A stretch of 64,000 nt of DNA from Haloferax sp. Atlit-12N. GTDB taxonomy: Archaea; Halobacteriota; Halobacteria; Halobacteriales; Haloferacaceae. The DNA is taken from the NCBI RefSeq assembly GCF_003383095.1, contig NZ_PSYW01000001.1:186001-250000 (forward strand). The letters run 5' to 3'. Below are positions 23,559 to 33,035 of this stretch, piece after piece. A program made the position numbers and the translations under genes. The stretch's first letter is position 1. Every line of letters begins with the position of its first letter. The notes under the pieces were generated by a model that was not told where the DNA came from, did not search any database, and worked only from the letters and a program-made list of their open reading frames with translations.

Positions 23559-25016
23559 TCAGTCGTCGTCCGCCGCCGGAGCGGCGGGACCGGGCTGTGC
23601 CGTGCTGTTCCCCGAGAAGCCGACGCCCGCGAGGACGAAGGCGAACAGCACGAGCGGCGAGAGGTAGCCGAAGAAGTAGTACCACATGTAGTCGAACGTC
23701 GCCACACCCAAGACACCGGCCATGTACGCGCCGCCGGCGTGCCACGGGAGGAGCGCGCCGGTCGGCGTCCCGGCGGACTCGATGGCCTGCGAGAGGTCCG
23801 AACTGTCGAGGCCGAACTCGTCGTAGGTGTCGCGGAGCGTCATGCCGGGGACGACGATGCTCATGTACTGCTGGGCGGTGAGCGCGTTGGTCAGCATCGC
23901 CGAGAGACCGGTGGAGGCGACGAGCAGGCGCGGGCTCCGAATACCGCGCTGGAGGCGGTGGGCGAGGACGGCGAGCACGCCTGTCTGTTCGAGCAGGCCG
24001 CCGAGCGTCAGCGCCGCGACGACGACGGCGATGGTCCACGCGGAACCGGAGACGCCGCCGGAGGCGAGCAGGCTGTTGACGAGTTCGGACCCGGTCTCCG
24101 GGCCGGTGCCGCTCATGAACGTCTGCCACGCCGTGACGAACGACGCGCCCTGCACGAGGATGCTCGTGAACGCGCCGGCGAACGCGCCCGCGAGGAGGAC
24201 CGTCAGCGCGGGGTAGCCCGCCGCGGCGAGGCCGAACGTGACCGCGAGCGGCAGGAACGCGAGGAGCGTGATGTCGTACGAGGAGGCGAGGGCGGTCTGA
24301 ATCTCGGCGATTTGGCCGGCCGGAATCGCGCCGGTGATGCCGAGGCTGAGGACGACGAAGCCGACGAGCGAGAGGCCGAACGCGACGGCCGTCCCGTTCC
24401 GCATCGCGTGGATGTGGTCGTAGAGGTCAGTGTTCGTGACGGCGGCTGCGAGGTTCGTCGTGTCGGACAGCGGCGACTGCTTGTCGCCCGCGTACGCGCC
24501 GGAGAGAATCGCACCGGCGGTCATCGGTTCGGGGACGCCGAGCCCGGAGCCGATGCCGATGAAGGCGACGCCGAGGGTGCCGACCGCGGTCCACGACGAA
24601 CCGATGGCGAAGGTGGCGATGCCGACGAGGAGCGCCGTCGCGGGCAGGAACACCTGCGGCGACAGCAGGTCGAGACCGTAGTACATCAGCGCCGGAATCG
24701 TCCCCGCGGCGACCCACGTCGAGACGACGCCGTAGATGACGAACAGAATGAGAATCGCCTGTAGTCCCATCGCCAGGCTGCGTTCGATGCCCTCGTAGAG
24801 GTCCTCCCAGGTGTAGCCCCAGACGAAGCGACCGAGGAGGCCGACCAGTGCGATACTCCAGATGAGCGGGATGTGCGGGTCGAGTCCCAGCCACGCCGAC
24901 CCGAGACCGAGGAAGGCGACGAGCCCGAGAACCGGAACGAGCGCCTGTTTGAGCGTCGGGCGCTGCTCCGGGGCGATGTCGTCGTACGACCGCGGTGTGT
25001 ACCTGTCAGTTCCCAT
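23559..25016 (-). CDS. nhaC: NhaC-family Na+/H+ antiporter
   Basis: A 485-residue transporter with about 11-12 helices. The family-typical motifs are FAIGSSWTAVGTLGVAFIGIG, AGAILSGAYAGDKQSPLSDTTNLA and, near the end, AIESAGTPTGALLPWHAGGAYMAGVLGV. It exchanges Na+ for H+ (or malate/lactate in some relatives) across the cell membrane, fitting a halophile. On the minus strand an AT-rich block right before the ATG (25020-25055, AATTTTATGC) predicts a leaderless transcript. Confidence 0.92.
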   Translation of the reverse strand: MGTDRYTPRSYDDIAPEQRPTLKQALVPVLGLVAFLGLGSAWLGLDPHIPLIWSIALVGLLGRFVWGYTWEDLYEGIERSLAMGLQAILILFVIYGVVSTWVAAGTIPALMYYGLDLLSPQVFLPATALLVGIATFAIGSSWTAVGTLGVAFIGIGSGLGVPEPMTAGAILSGAYAGDKQSPLSDTTNLAAAVTNTDLYDHIHAMRNGTAVAFGLSLVGFVVLSLGITGAIPAGQIAEIQTALASSYDITLLAFLPLAVTFGLAAAGYPALTVLLAGAFAGAFTSILVQGASFVTAWQTFMSGTGPETGSELVNSLLASGGVSGSAWTIAVVVAALTLGGLLEQTGVLAVLAHRLQRGIRSPRLLVASTGLSAMLTNALTAQQYMSIVVPGMTLRDTYDEFGLDSSDLSQAIESAGTPTGALLPWHAGGAYMAGVLGVATFDYMWYYFFGYLSPLVLFAFVLAGVGFSGNSTAQPGPAAPAADDD

Positions 25017-25246
25017 CGTAGCTCAATAAATAACTTTAGAGCATAAAATTGTGTCGTGTTATGCTTCAAGTGCATTGTTATGCAATGACGTACTTTTGTT
25101 TGACAATATGATGCCTGTCAGTAATTCATCGAGCGAGTGGCCCCGAGCAGTTGCGCCGAACGTTCAATTATTCCGATAGGTCGATATTTCGGAACGTGTC
25201 AACGAATAGGGAAACAGCCATACCGGAGGCGCGCCACGGGTCGGGC

Positions 25247-27043
25247 ATGGCCCTCGACGAGTTCTTCTTGTTTCCCCTCGGGTTGGTCGCCCTCTTGGGA
25301 GCGGTCCCCCTCGTCATCCTCTATCTGTTGCGGCCGGAGCCGGTCCGGCGCACCCTTCCGACCTTCCGGTTCCTCGCGGACTCGGCGGGGCGAAACGCGT
25401 CGAACCCCATCTTCGATCGCCTGCTTCGGAGCCTGCTCCTCCTCATCCAACTGCTCGCGCTCGTCGCGCTCGTCGGCTCGCTGGCGACGCCGTACCTGAT
25501 GGTTCCCGAGTCGGAGACGGTCCAAGAGACCGTCCTCGTCGTGGACACGAGCGCGAGCATGGGCGTCCGCGACGGCGGGGGAACCCGATTCGACAGCACC
25601 CTCGCCGCGGCACGAGACGAGGTCTCCGGCACGACCTCAGTCGTCGCGGCGGGGTCGAACGCGAACGTGGTGCTCCGCCGGGGGAGCGCGACCGAAGCCC
25701 GCGCCGCCCTCGACGACCTGCGCGCGAGTGCGGCACCCGGCGACCTCCGCTCCGCGATTACTGCCGCCGCCTCCATCGCCGGCGAGGACGCCCGCGTCGT
25801 CGTTCTGAGCGACTTCGCGGACGACTCGCCGTGGAGCGACGCGGTCCGCGAGGCCCGCGCCCGCGGCCTCGTGGTCGAACTCCAGCAGTTCGCGGGCGGC
25901 GGACAAGGCAACGTCGGCATCGTCGACCGGCGCTTCTCCGGCGCGAACGTCACCGTGACGGTGAAGAACTACGGCGACTCGGCGGCGACGCGGACGCTCT
26001 CGCTCGCCGGAGCCACCCGAGAGGTTCGTATGGACCCCGGCGACGTGGCGACCGCGACGCTCCCCGTTCCCGCGGGCGGCGGGCGCGCCGAACTCTCGCC
26101 GGGCGACGCCTTCCCGACCGACGACGCGCTGTACGTCGCGGCCCCCGAGGACGCCTCGGTGGACGTGCTCGTCCTCACGAACGACGAGAACCGCTACCTG
26201 ACGGCCGCGCTGTCGGTCATTCCCGAGGTGTCGCTGACCGTGGACAACCCGCCGACGGCCGTCTCGACGAACTACGACGTGATTATCTACAGCAACGTCA
26301 ACCCCGGTCGCCTGCTCTCGGGCAACGTCGAGGCCGGCCGCGAGGTCGTCGCCGACGGCGGCGGCGTGGCGATTCAGGCCCAAGAGGAGTCGCCGAGCTA
26401 CGGCGACCTCCAGCTCGTCTCGCAGGCGAGCATCGAGACGAACCCGACCATCGGGACCGTCGAGAGCCACGAGATAACCCGCGACATCACCTTCCCGCCG
26501 CCGACCGAGTACGTTGCCGGCGACCTTCGGTCGGGTCAGTCGCTCGTGACCACGACCGGCGGCACCTCGCTCGTCGCCGTCGAGCGCCGCGGGGCCGGGC
26601 GCGTCCTCTACTACGGCTTCATGGAGGACAGCTCGGCGTTCAAATACAACTACCAGTACCCCGTGTTCTGGAAGCGCTCGGTGTTCTACCTCGCCGGGCG
26701 CTCGACGCTCTCCGAGCTGAACCGGGCGACCGGCGGGTCGCTCGCGGCGGGCGCGAATCAGACCGTCGAGACGCCCGCGGGCGAGGCGACCGGCCCGGAG
26801 GTCCGCCTCGCCGACGCCGGCTTCTACCGCGTCGGCGACGAGCGGTTCGCGGCGTCGCTCCTCAGCGAGGCCGAGTCCGACGTGGTCGCCGCCTCGCTGG
26901 ACGGCGAGTCGGCCCCCTCGGACTACCCGACGCGGGTCGAAGAGCGCGAGGTTCCGGACCCGCTCATCGAGTGGGCCGCGTTAGTCGCGCTCGCGGCGAC
27001 GATGGTCGAGTTAGCCTACCTGCGCCGGCGGGGTGACCTCTGA
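25247..27043 (+). CDS. BatA-like vWA membrane protein
   Basis: A 598-residue protein. The N-terminal BatA domain has two helices (about 7-28 and 60-82) around RRTLPTFRFLADSAGRN. A von Willebrand A domain follows, with a MIDAS motif at Asp100 (VVDTSASMG). Extracytoplasmic beta-rich regions come next, then a C-terminal helix (LIEWAALVALAATMVELAYL). It is the first gene of a six-gene operon with MoxR and DUF58 proteins. In relatives (Bat/Cox/APE systems) such proteins help assemble or activate envelope complexes. ATG 25247 fits the family start; a longer upstream frame is not needed. Confidence 0.85.
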   Translation: MALDEFFLFPLGLVALLGAVPLVILYLLRPEPVRRTLPTFRFLADSAGRNASNPIFDRLLRSLLLLIQLLALVALVGSLATPYLMVPESETVQETVLVVDTSASMGVRDGGGTRFDSTLAAARDEVSGTTSVVAAGSNANVVLRRGSATEARAALDDLRASAAPGDLRSAITAAASIAGEDARVVVLSDFADDSPWSDAVREARARGLVVELQQFAGGGQGNVGIVDRRFSGANVTVTVKNYGDSAATRTLSLAGATREVRMDPGDVATATLPVPAGGGRAELSPGDAFPTDDALYVAAPEDASVDVLVLTNDENRYLTAALSVIPEVSLTVDNPPTAVSTNYDVIIYSNVNPGRLLSGNVEAGREVVADGGGVAIQAQEESPSYGDLQLVSQASIETNPTIGTVESHEITRDITFPPPTEYVAGDLRSGQSLVTTTGGTSLVAVERRGAGRVLYYGFMEDSSAFKYNYQYPVFWKRSVFYLAGRSTLSELNRATGGSLAAGANQTVETPAGEATGPEVRLADAGFYRVGDERFAASLLSEAESDVVAASLDGESAPSDYPTRVEEREVPDPLIEWAALVALAATMVELAYLRRRGDL

Positions 27044-29499
27044 TGGCGGCGCTCGGGTCGGCGTTGGCCGCGCTGACAGCGCTCGACGCTGTCGCCGCCA
27101 CGGCTCCCGCCGCCGCGACGACGCCCCTCGCGTGGACGGTCGAGGCCGCCGGTCGGACAATCGGCGTGCAGCGCCCGCTGTTCCTCGTCGCGCTCCCAGT
27201 GGCCGCGCTCCTCGCGTGGGCACTCATCTTCCGCGGGGCGGAGGGGACTGCCGGCGGGCGCTCCCGGCGACTCCTGTTCGCGTCCCGATTCCTCGTCGTC
27301 CTGTGCCTGGTCGTCGCGGCTGCGGGACCGTACACCGTCACGACGCGGATGTCTGACGGCGACCCGCAGGTGACACTCCTCGTCGACGACTCCGACAGTG
27401 CGGCCGTCACCGAGGACGTGGCGTCGCAGCTCGCGGCGGACATCGAAGCCGAGGGCGTCCCCGTCACGACTTCGACGGTCGCCCGCGGCGAGGAGTCGCC
27501 TATCGGCGACGCCGTCGCGGCCAATCTCAGGCCCAACGGAACGGTCGTCCTCGTCTCGGACGGGCGGGTCACCTCGGGGCGGAGCCTCGCGTCCGCGACG
27601 ACGCTCGCTCGCGACCTCAACGCGACCGTGAGCGCGGTCGCGCTCGAACCGACCGACACCGAACACTACGTCACCGTCAGCGGCCCGTCGAAGACCAGCG
27701 TCGGCGTCGAGAACGCGTTCCTCGCGCAGGTCGACGGAGTCGTCTCCGAGGACGCCGAGGGCGCAACCGTCGAACTCGTCGTGGAGGTCGACGGCGAGGA
27801 GGTCGCCCGCGAGACGGTCAACACGACCGGCAGCGTCGAGTTCTCCCAGACGTTCGAGACCACCGGGACCCACCGCGTCACCGCCCGTATCGAGAGCGAC
27901 GACCGCTTCCAGACGAACGACGTGTTCCGCAAGACGGTCCGCGTGGTCGAGCCGCCGCGGGTGCTGTACGTCTCCCGCGGCGACTACCCGTTCCGCGACT
28001 ACCTCTCGGAGCTGTACGACGTGGAGACCGCCGAGGCCGTCCCCGCGGACCTCTCGTCGTACCACGCCGTCGTCTTACAGGACCTCCGGGCCGAGGACGT
28101 CGGTAACACAGAGTCGCTCCAACGGTTCGTCATCGACGGGGGAGGTCTCCTGACCGTCGGCGGGCGGAACTCGTTCGAAAACGGCGGCTACGACGGGTCG
28201 AGCCTCGCGTCGATGCTCCCGGTCACGACCGGCGAGGGCGCGTCCCAGCAGACGAACCTCGTGTTCGCCATCGACGTCTCCGGCAGCGCGGAAAGCGGCA
28301 TGCGCGTCCAGAAGTCGGTCGCGCTCGACGCGCTCGACCAGCTCGGCGACGAGAATCAGGTCGGCATCGTCGGCTTCAACTACCGCGCCTACGAGGTCTC
28401 GCCGCTCCGCCCGCTCGGGCCGAACCGCGAGTCGACTGCCGACCTCATCCGCCGGCTTCAGTCCGGCGGTGCGACCGACATCTCCGTCGGCCTCGAGGGC
28501 GCGGCCCAGCAACTCGGCGACAGGCGCGGGACGATTATCCTCATCAGCGACGGACACGACCGGTTCCAGGACGCCGCGAGGGTCGCGGACCAACTCGGCC
28601 GCGACGGGGTCCGCGTCATCACCATCGGGACCGGCCCGAGCCCGAACGAACAGACCCTCCGGACCATCGCGCGGGCGTCCGGCGGGAACTACCTCAGGGC
28701 CAGCGAGACCGACCGGCTCCGCATCCTCTTCGGCGGGTCGAACCGCCAGTACGCCGGCGACGGCCTCACGGTCGTCGACCAGAACGACTTCGTCACCGCC
28801 GGCGTCGAACTGACCGCGAACCCCGGCAGCGTCAACGACGTGTCGGTCAGGAGCGGCGCGAACTTCCTCGTCGCGGCCGACGACGGAACCCCCGCGGTCG
28901 CCTCGTGGCGCTACGGCCTCGGCCGCGTCGCCACCATCACGACGTACGCAGGCGATGGCACGCTCGACGGCCTGCTCCAGAGCCCCGACTCGCTCCTGCT
29001 CACGAAGTCCACGAACTACGTCATCGGCGACCCGGAGCGGAAGGCGACCGGCGTCGCCGAGGTGGCGGACACCCGCGTCGACCAGCCGACGACCGTCGTC
29101 TACCGCGGTGGCGAGCGCCCGCGGGGCGTCGAGGGGCTGTCCTTCTCGGCGGTCGACTCCGGCGTCTACGAGGCGACGGTCGTCCCCACCGAGACGGGCT
29201 ATCGGGACGTGCTCGACACCGCCTTCGCGGTGAACTACCCCGCCGAGTACGCCGGGTTCGGCCGGTCGGCCGCGCTCGAAGCCGCCGTCTCCGACAGCGG
29301 CGGGACGATGTACGACCCCGAGGACGCGACCGAAATCGCCGCCTCCGCCCGCGACAACGCCGCCGGTGTCCAACCCGTCCGCGACGACTGGGCGGCCGCG
29401 TTCGTCGCCGTCGCGTTCCTCCTCTACCTCGCCGAGGTGCTCGTCCGGCGTCTTCAAGTGTATCGGGGTCGAACGCAAAGTGAAGGTGGTTTGATATGA
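27043..29499 (+). CDS. Large membrane protein with two vWA-like domains and a GATase1-like region
   Basis: An 818-residue protein. Two helices at the N terminus (about 43-62 and 80-98) precede a first vWA-like segment with a DxSxS pattern at Asp115 (LLVDDSDSA). An Ig-like region follows, then a glutamine-amidotransferase-like part (VLYVSRGDYPFRDYLSEL, VIDGGGLLTVGG). A clear vWA domain has Asp411 (AIDVSGSAESG), and a last helix lies near 780-800. It overlaps the BatA-like gene by one base (TGATG). It is probably an envelope sensor or scaffold of the MoxR system. Confidence 0.82.
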   Translation: MAALGSALAALTALDAVAATAPAAATTPLAWTVEAAGRTIGVQRPLFLVALPVAALLAWALIFRGAEGTAGGRSRRLLFASRFLVVLCLVVAAAGPYTVTTRMSDGDPQVTLLVDDSDSAAVTEDVASQLAADIEAEGVPVTTSTVARGEESPIGDAVAANLRPNGTVVLVSDGRVTSGRSLASATTLARDLNATVSAVALEPTDTEHYVTVSGPSKTSVGVENAFLAQVDGVVSEDAEGATVELVVEVDGEEVARETVNTTGSVEFSQTFETTGTHRVTARIESDDRFQTNDVFRKTVRVVEPPRVLYVSRGDYPFRDYLSELYDVETAEAVPADLSSYHAVVLQDLRAEDVGNTESLQRFVIDGGGLLTVGGRNSFENGGYDGSSLASMLPVTTGEGASQQTNLVFAIDVSGSAESGMRVQKSVALDALDQLGDENQVGIVGFNYRAYEVSPLRPLGPNRESTADLIRRLQSGGATDISVGLEGAAQQLGDRRGTIILISDGHDRFQDAARVADQLGRDGVRVITIGTGPSPNEQTLRTIARASGGNYLRASETDRLRILFGGSNRQYAGDGLTVVDQNDFVTAGVELTANPGSVNDVSVRSGANFLVAADDGTPAVASWRYGLGRVATITTYAGDGTLDGLLQSPDSLLLTKSTNYVIGDPERKATGVAEVADTRVDQPTTVVYRGGERPRGVEGLSFSAVDSGVYEATVVPTETGYRDVLDTAFAVNYPAEYAGFGRSAALEAAVSDSGGTMYDPEDATEIAASARDNAAGVQPVRDDWAAAFVAVAFLLYLAEVLVRRLQVYRGRTQSEGGLI

Positions 29500-30119
29500 G
29501 CGCCCTGGGTCGGTCCCTGAACCTCGGTCTCGTCCTCGTCATCGTCCTCCTCACTGCCGGAACCGTCGGCGCGACGATGTTCTACCAGTACTCGGTCGAT
29601 TCGCTCGACCAGCAAAACGAGCAACTGCGCGAGCGAAACGAGGCGCTGGAACAGGACCTCTCGCAAACCCGACAGAACCTGTCGGCGACGCAGGCGGAGC
29701 TACAGGAGCTGAACAGCAGCCTCGAACGCACCCGCGGCGACGTCTCGCAGGTCGCGAACAACCTCGAAGACACGGAGTCACAGCTCGAATCGACCCAAAG
29801 CGAGCTGTCGTCGACCCGGAGTGAACTCCAAGAGACCGAAAGCAATCTCCGAGACGCCCGCAACCGTATCAGCGAACTCACGGCGACGCTCGACGAACTC
29901 GAAGAACAGCGCAACCAGCTCGAAAACCAGATAGACGACCTCGAAACGGATAACGAGGAACTGGAGGAGACGAACGCCGAACTGGAGACCCAGATAGAGA
30001 CGCTCCAGTCCGACATCGCCGACCTCGAAGACCAGGTCGACGACCTCGAAGCCGACCTCCGGCGGGCCTGTTCCGAGTTCGAAGACGGCAACGAACCGGC
30101 GGTGTGCGATGGTGTCTGA
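29496..30119 (+). CDS. Membrane-anchored coiled-coil protein
   Basis: A 207-residue protein. One N-terminal helix (LNLGLVLVIVLLTAGTVGATMFY) is followed by about 160 residues of continuous heptads rich in Glu, Gln, Leu and Asn (QQNEQLRERNEALEQDL and similar). It ends in a short tail with two Cys (RRACSEF, AVCDGV). It is predicted to project a long rod from the membrane. The 4-nt overlap with the upstream gene and 11-nt overlap with the next place it firmly in the MoxR operon, where it may be a spacer or scaffold. Its specific function is unknown. Confidence 0.8.
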   Translation: MSALGRSLNLGLVLVIVLLTAGTVGATMFYQYSVDSLDQQNEQLRERNEALEQDLSQTRQNLSATQAELQELNSSLERTRGDVSQVANNLEDTESQLESTQSELSSTRSELQETESNLRDARNRISELTATLDELEEQRNQLENQIDDLETDNEELEETNAELETQIETLQSDIADLEDQVDDLEADLRRACSEFEDGNEPAVCDGV

Positions 30120-31056
30120 AACACCCTCGTCCGAACCGGGCACCGACGACGCACCTGACACATCCGACGCGACCGCCTCGGCCGCCGACTCGGACGCGGG
30201 AACCGCCCGCCGCGAGGCGATGGCCGACGCCGTCAGCGAAGTTCGCCGGGAGGCCGCGAAGGCCGCCGTCGTCTCCAGCGTCGTCGACGCCGCGGTCGCG
30301 ACGCTGTTGGCGAACATCGCGTTCCGGGTCGTCGAGTTACCCGTCCAGTCGGCGGTGTCGCTCGGCTTCCTCCCGCGGGTCGACCCGGCCGTCTCGGTCC
30401 ACGTCGCCGTCCCAATCGCCCTCGCGGTGGGCCTCCTCGTCGGCGTCGCGGAGTACCTCATCCTGATGCGGGTACCGCCGGTCGAGCAGTTCGAGGCGGT
30501 GAACCCCTCGATCGCCGAGGCGCTTCGGACTGCCCGCGACCTCGTCGCCGACGAGGGGAACCCGAACCGCGATTCGCGCATGTCGGTCGCGCTCTACGAC
30601 GACGTGCTGTCCCGCCTGCGGGAGTCGTCGTCGGTGGAGTTGCTCCCGACCCGGCGTATCGTCGGCGCGCTCCTCGTCGCCCTGCTCCTCTCGGCGGGGA
30701 GCATCCAAGTCGCCGTCTCGGACATCCAGTTCGATGGGCTCGCCGGCGACGGCGGACCGGCGGGCGACAGCCTCGACCAATCTGACGAGGAGGCGGAGCT
30801 CCAGAACGGGAGTTCGATTCTCGGCGACCCCGAGGACGTGGCCGCCGGCTCGGAGCAGTTGAACGCCACCGTCGCCGGGACCGGCGGGAGCGGTGACGGA
30901 CCGGGGTCGTCGGCTGCGGCCTACGACTCGACCGGCTACGGCGGCGACAGCGCCGTCGAGAGCCAGCGCGCCGGCTACCTCGCCGACGACACGCTCGAAG
31001 AGGCTGACCTGATTCGCGACTACACCCTGAAGATACGAGAGAACGAAGATGAGTGA
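30109..31056 (+). CDS. Haloarchaeal membrane protein of the MoxR operon (DUF7502-like)
   Basis: A 315-residue protein. A disordered acidic N terminus (about 1-40) is followed by helices near 50-80 and 95-125, a soluble segment (FEAVNPSIAEALRTARDLVADEGNPNRDSRMSVALYDDVLSRLR) and another helix at 185-205. The outer region is Gly/Ser/Asp rich. No catalytic motif was found; I recall the family as DUF7502. It overlaps the coiled-coil gene by 11 nt and the MoxR gene by 8 nt, so it is a structural member of this system. Confidence 0.72.
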   Translation: MVSETPSSEPGTDDAPDTSDATASAADSDAGTARREAMADAVSEVRREAAKAAVVSSVVDAAVATLLANIAFRVVELPVQSAVSLGFLPRVDPAVSVHVAVPIALAVGLLVGVAEYLILMRVPPVEQFEAVNPSIAEALRTARDLVADEGNPNRDSRMSVALYDDVLSRLRESSSVELLPTRRIVGALLVALLLSAGSIQVAVSDIQFDGLAGDGGPAGDSLDQSDEEAELQNGSSILGDPEDVAAGSEQLNATVAGTGGSGDGPGSSAAAYDSTGYGGDSAVESQRAGYLADDTLEEADLIRDYTLKIRENEDE

Positions 31057-32071
31057 CAAACGAGACTGGCTCGGCGACGACGGACAGCAGACCGCGGCTG
31101 AAGGCGATATCGCGGTCGAGACAGACGACGACCTCGACCTCAGCATCGAGGACCTCCAAGCGAGCGTCGCGGCGGTCAAAGACGAGGTCGGAAAGCGCAT
31201 CATCGGCCAACACGACGTGGTCGAGCGACTGCTCGTCTGCGTCCTCTGCGACGGCAACGCGCTGCTCGAATCGAACCCCGGACTGGGGAAGACGACGCTC
31301 GTGCGCGCCCTCTCGGACGCGACGGACCTGCAGTTCTCGCGGGTGCAGAACACGCCCGACCTGATGCCCTCGGACATCACGGGCACCGAAATCATCCGCG
31401 AGACGCCGGACGGTCGGGACTTCGTGTTCGAGCGCGGCCCCATCTTCTCCAACGTCGTCCTCGCCGACGAGATAAACCGGGCGACGCCGAAGACGCAGGC
31501 CGCGCTCCTCGAAGCCATGCAGGAAAAGCAGGTGACCGCCGCGGGCGAGACCTACGAGCTTCCGGACCCCTTCTTCGTCCTCGCGACGCAGAACCCCATC
31601 GACCAGGGCGGCACCTACCCGCTCCCCGAGGCGCAGACCGACCGCTTCCTGATGAAGATTCTCGTCGACTACCCCGAGTTCGACGAGGAGCGGACTATCG
31701 TCAAGCAGTACGCCGAGGGCGGCGCGTCGCCCGAAGTCGAGCGCGTCCTGCCACGGACGCACCTGCTCGCGGCCCAACGACTCGTGCGGCAGGTCCCCAT
31801 CTCCGACGACATCCGCGACCGGACCATCGAACTGGTCCGCAGGACCCGCGAAGACGAGCAGGTCGAGTTCGGCGCGAGTCCCCGCGCGAGCATGGCGCTC
31901 GTCCTCGCCGCGAAGGCGCGGGCGTTCGTCCACGGGCGCACCCACGTCTCGTGGGAGGACGTGGTCGAGATGGCCCCGCCGGTCATCAGACACCGCATCA
32001 TCCTCGACTTCCGGGCGGAGCGCGAGGGGCTCGACCCCGACGACGTGATTGCGCGGCTGTTGAACGAGTGA
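31049..32071 (+). CDS. MoxR-family AAA+ ATPase
   Basis: A 340-residue AAA+ ATPase. Walker A is NPGLGKTTLVRAL, Walker B is NVVLADEINRATPKTQAALLEAMQE, sensor 1 is FFVLATQNPIDQGGTYPLPEAQTDRF, and a lid domain follows near ASPRASMALVLAAKARAF. MoxR proteins act as chaperones that remodel or load metals into vWA-linked complexes. The gene is embedded between the membrane protein gene (8-nt overlap) and the DUF58 gene (7-nt gap), the classic MoxR-DUF58-vWA arrangement. Confidence 0.93.
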   Translation: MSDKRDWLGDDGQQTAAEGDIAVETDDDLDLSIEDLQASVAAVKDEVGKRIIGQHDVVERLLVCVLCDGNALLESNPGLGKTTLVRALSDATDLQFSRVQNTPDLMPSDITGTEIIRETPDGRDFVFERGPIFSNVVLADEINRATPKTQAALLEAMQEKQVTAAGETYELPDPFFVLATQNPIDQGGTYPLPEAQTDRFLMKILVDYPEFDEERTIVKQYAEGGASPEVERVLPRTHLLAAQRLVRQVPISDDIRDRTIELVRRTREDEQVEFGASPRASMALVLAAKARAFVHGRTHVSWEDVVEMAPPVIRHRIILDFRAEREGLDPDDVIARLLNE

Positions 32072-32078
32072 CGGACCG

Positions 32079-32969
32079 ATGATAGACCCCGGCTTCCTCG
32101 ACGAACTCGACCGCTTCGACACCTCGCTGAAGCGTGTCTCGAACGCCCGACTGCAGGGCGACCAAGAGTCGCCGGACGTGGGCGAGGGACTCACCTTCAG
32201 CGACCACCGGCGGTACGCCGCCGGCGACGACCCGCGGCTCATCGACTGGAAGGTGTACGCCCGGACCGAAGAGCTGTTCATCAAGCGGTTCGAGGCCGAG
32301 CGGAACCTGACGGTCCACGTCCTCCTCGACACCTCGGCCTCGATGGACTTCGGCGAGGGCGACACGAACAAGTTCGAGTACGGCGCGAAGCTCGGCCTCG
32401 GTTTCTGCCACCTCACCGCCGAGGAGAACAACGACTTCCGCTTTTCGCTCCTCGGTGACCTGCCCGACCGCATCGACACCGACGCGTCGAGCCGCGGCGA
32501 AGTGCTCCGGCTCGTCGAGCGACTCAACGAGACGACGCCCGGCGGCGACGGCGATATCACGGCCGCGCTCTCGACCTACGCCGAGACCATCCGCTCGCGG
32601 TCGCTCGTGGTGGTCGTGAGCGACCTGCTTTTCGACCCCGACGACGTCGCTTCCGGCCTCGCCGCACTCGCGCGAAACGACGTGCTCGTCGCGCAGGTGC
32701 TCACTCCCGAGGAACTCGGTCCGGAGGCGACGGGCGACGCCATCTTCGAGGACCCCGAGTCCGAGGCGACGCGCCGGACCTACTTCGGGGGGTCGGCGGC
32801 GCGACAGTACACCGACCGGCTCCAGAGCCACCTCGCGGCGGTCGACGAGCGGTGTCAGGCGCTCGGCATCGAGCGCGAACTCGTCGACACCGGTGAGGAC
32901 TTCTTCGACACGTTCGCCGACCTCTGGCTCGGCGCGCGGCTCGGCGGGGAACGTCGCGGCCGCGGCTAA
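32079..32969 (+). CDS. DUF58 protein of the MoxR operon
   Basis: A 296-residue DUF58 protein. The signature is GLTFSDHRRYAAGDDPRLIDWKVYARTEELFIKRFEAE, followed by a vWA-like LLDTSASMDFGEG. No membrane helix is present, unlike many bacterial DUF58 proteins. It is probably the cytoplasmic partner through which MoxR acts on the vWA membrane proteins. It is the last gene of the operon; the next gene (MFS) begins 66 nt later with its own likely start region. Confidence 0.9.
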   Translation: MIDPGFLDELDRFDTSLKRVSNARLQGDQESPDVGEGLTFSDHRRYAAGDDPRLIDWKVYARTEELFIKRFEAERNLTVHVLLDTSASMDFGEGDTNKFEYGAKLGLGFCHLTAEENNDFRFSLLGDLPDRIDTDASSRGEVLRLVERLNETTPGGDGDITAALSTYAETIRSRSLVVVVSDLLFDPDDVASGLAALARNDVLVAQVLTPEELGPEATGDAIFEDPESEATRRTYFGGSAARQYTDRLQSHLAAVDERCQALGIERELVDTGEDFFDTFADLWLGARLGGERRGRG

Positions 32970-33035
32970 CCCGACTCCCGACCCAACATCGCCGCGGACC
33001 GCGAGCTTTTCACGAATCACCCCCCATTGGCCGGT

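Noticed and set aside
25071-25087. Small inverted repeat (TGCAT/ATGCA) between nhaC and the MoxR operon
   Set aside because: Only 5-bp arms in AT-rich DNA; expected by chance and not at a fixed distance from either promoter.
30458-32560. 700-residue minus-strand ORF in the MoxR operon
   Set aside because: It covers MoxR and DUF58 genes with clear motifs on the plus strand, so it is a shadow frame.
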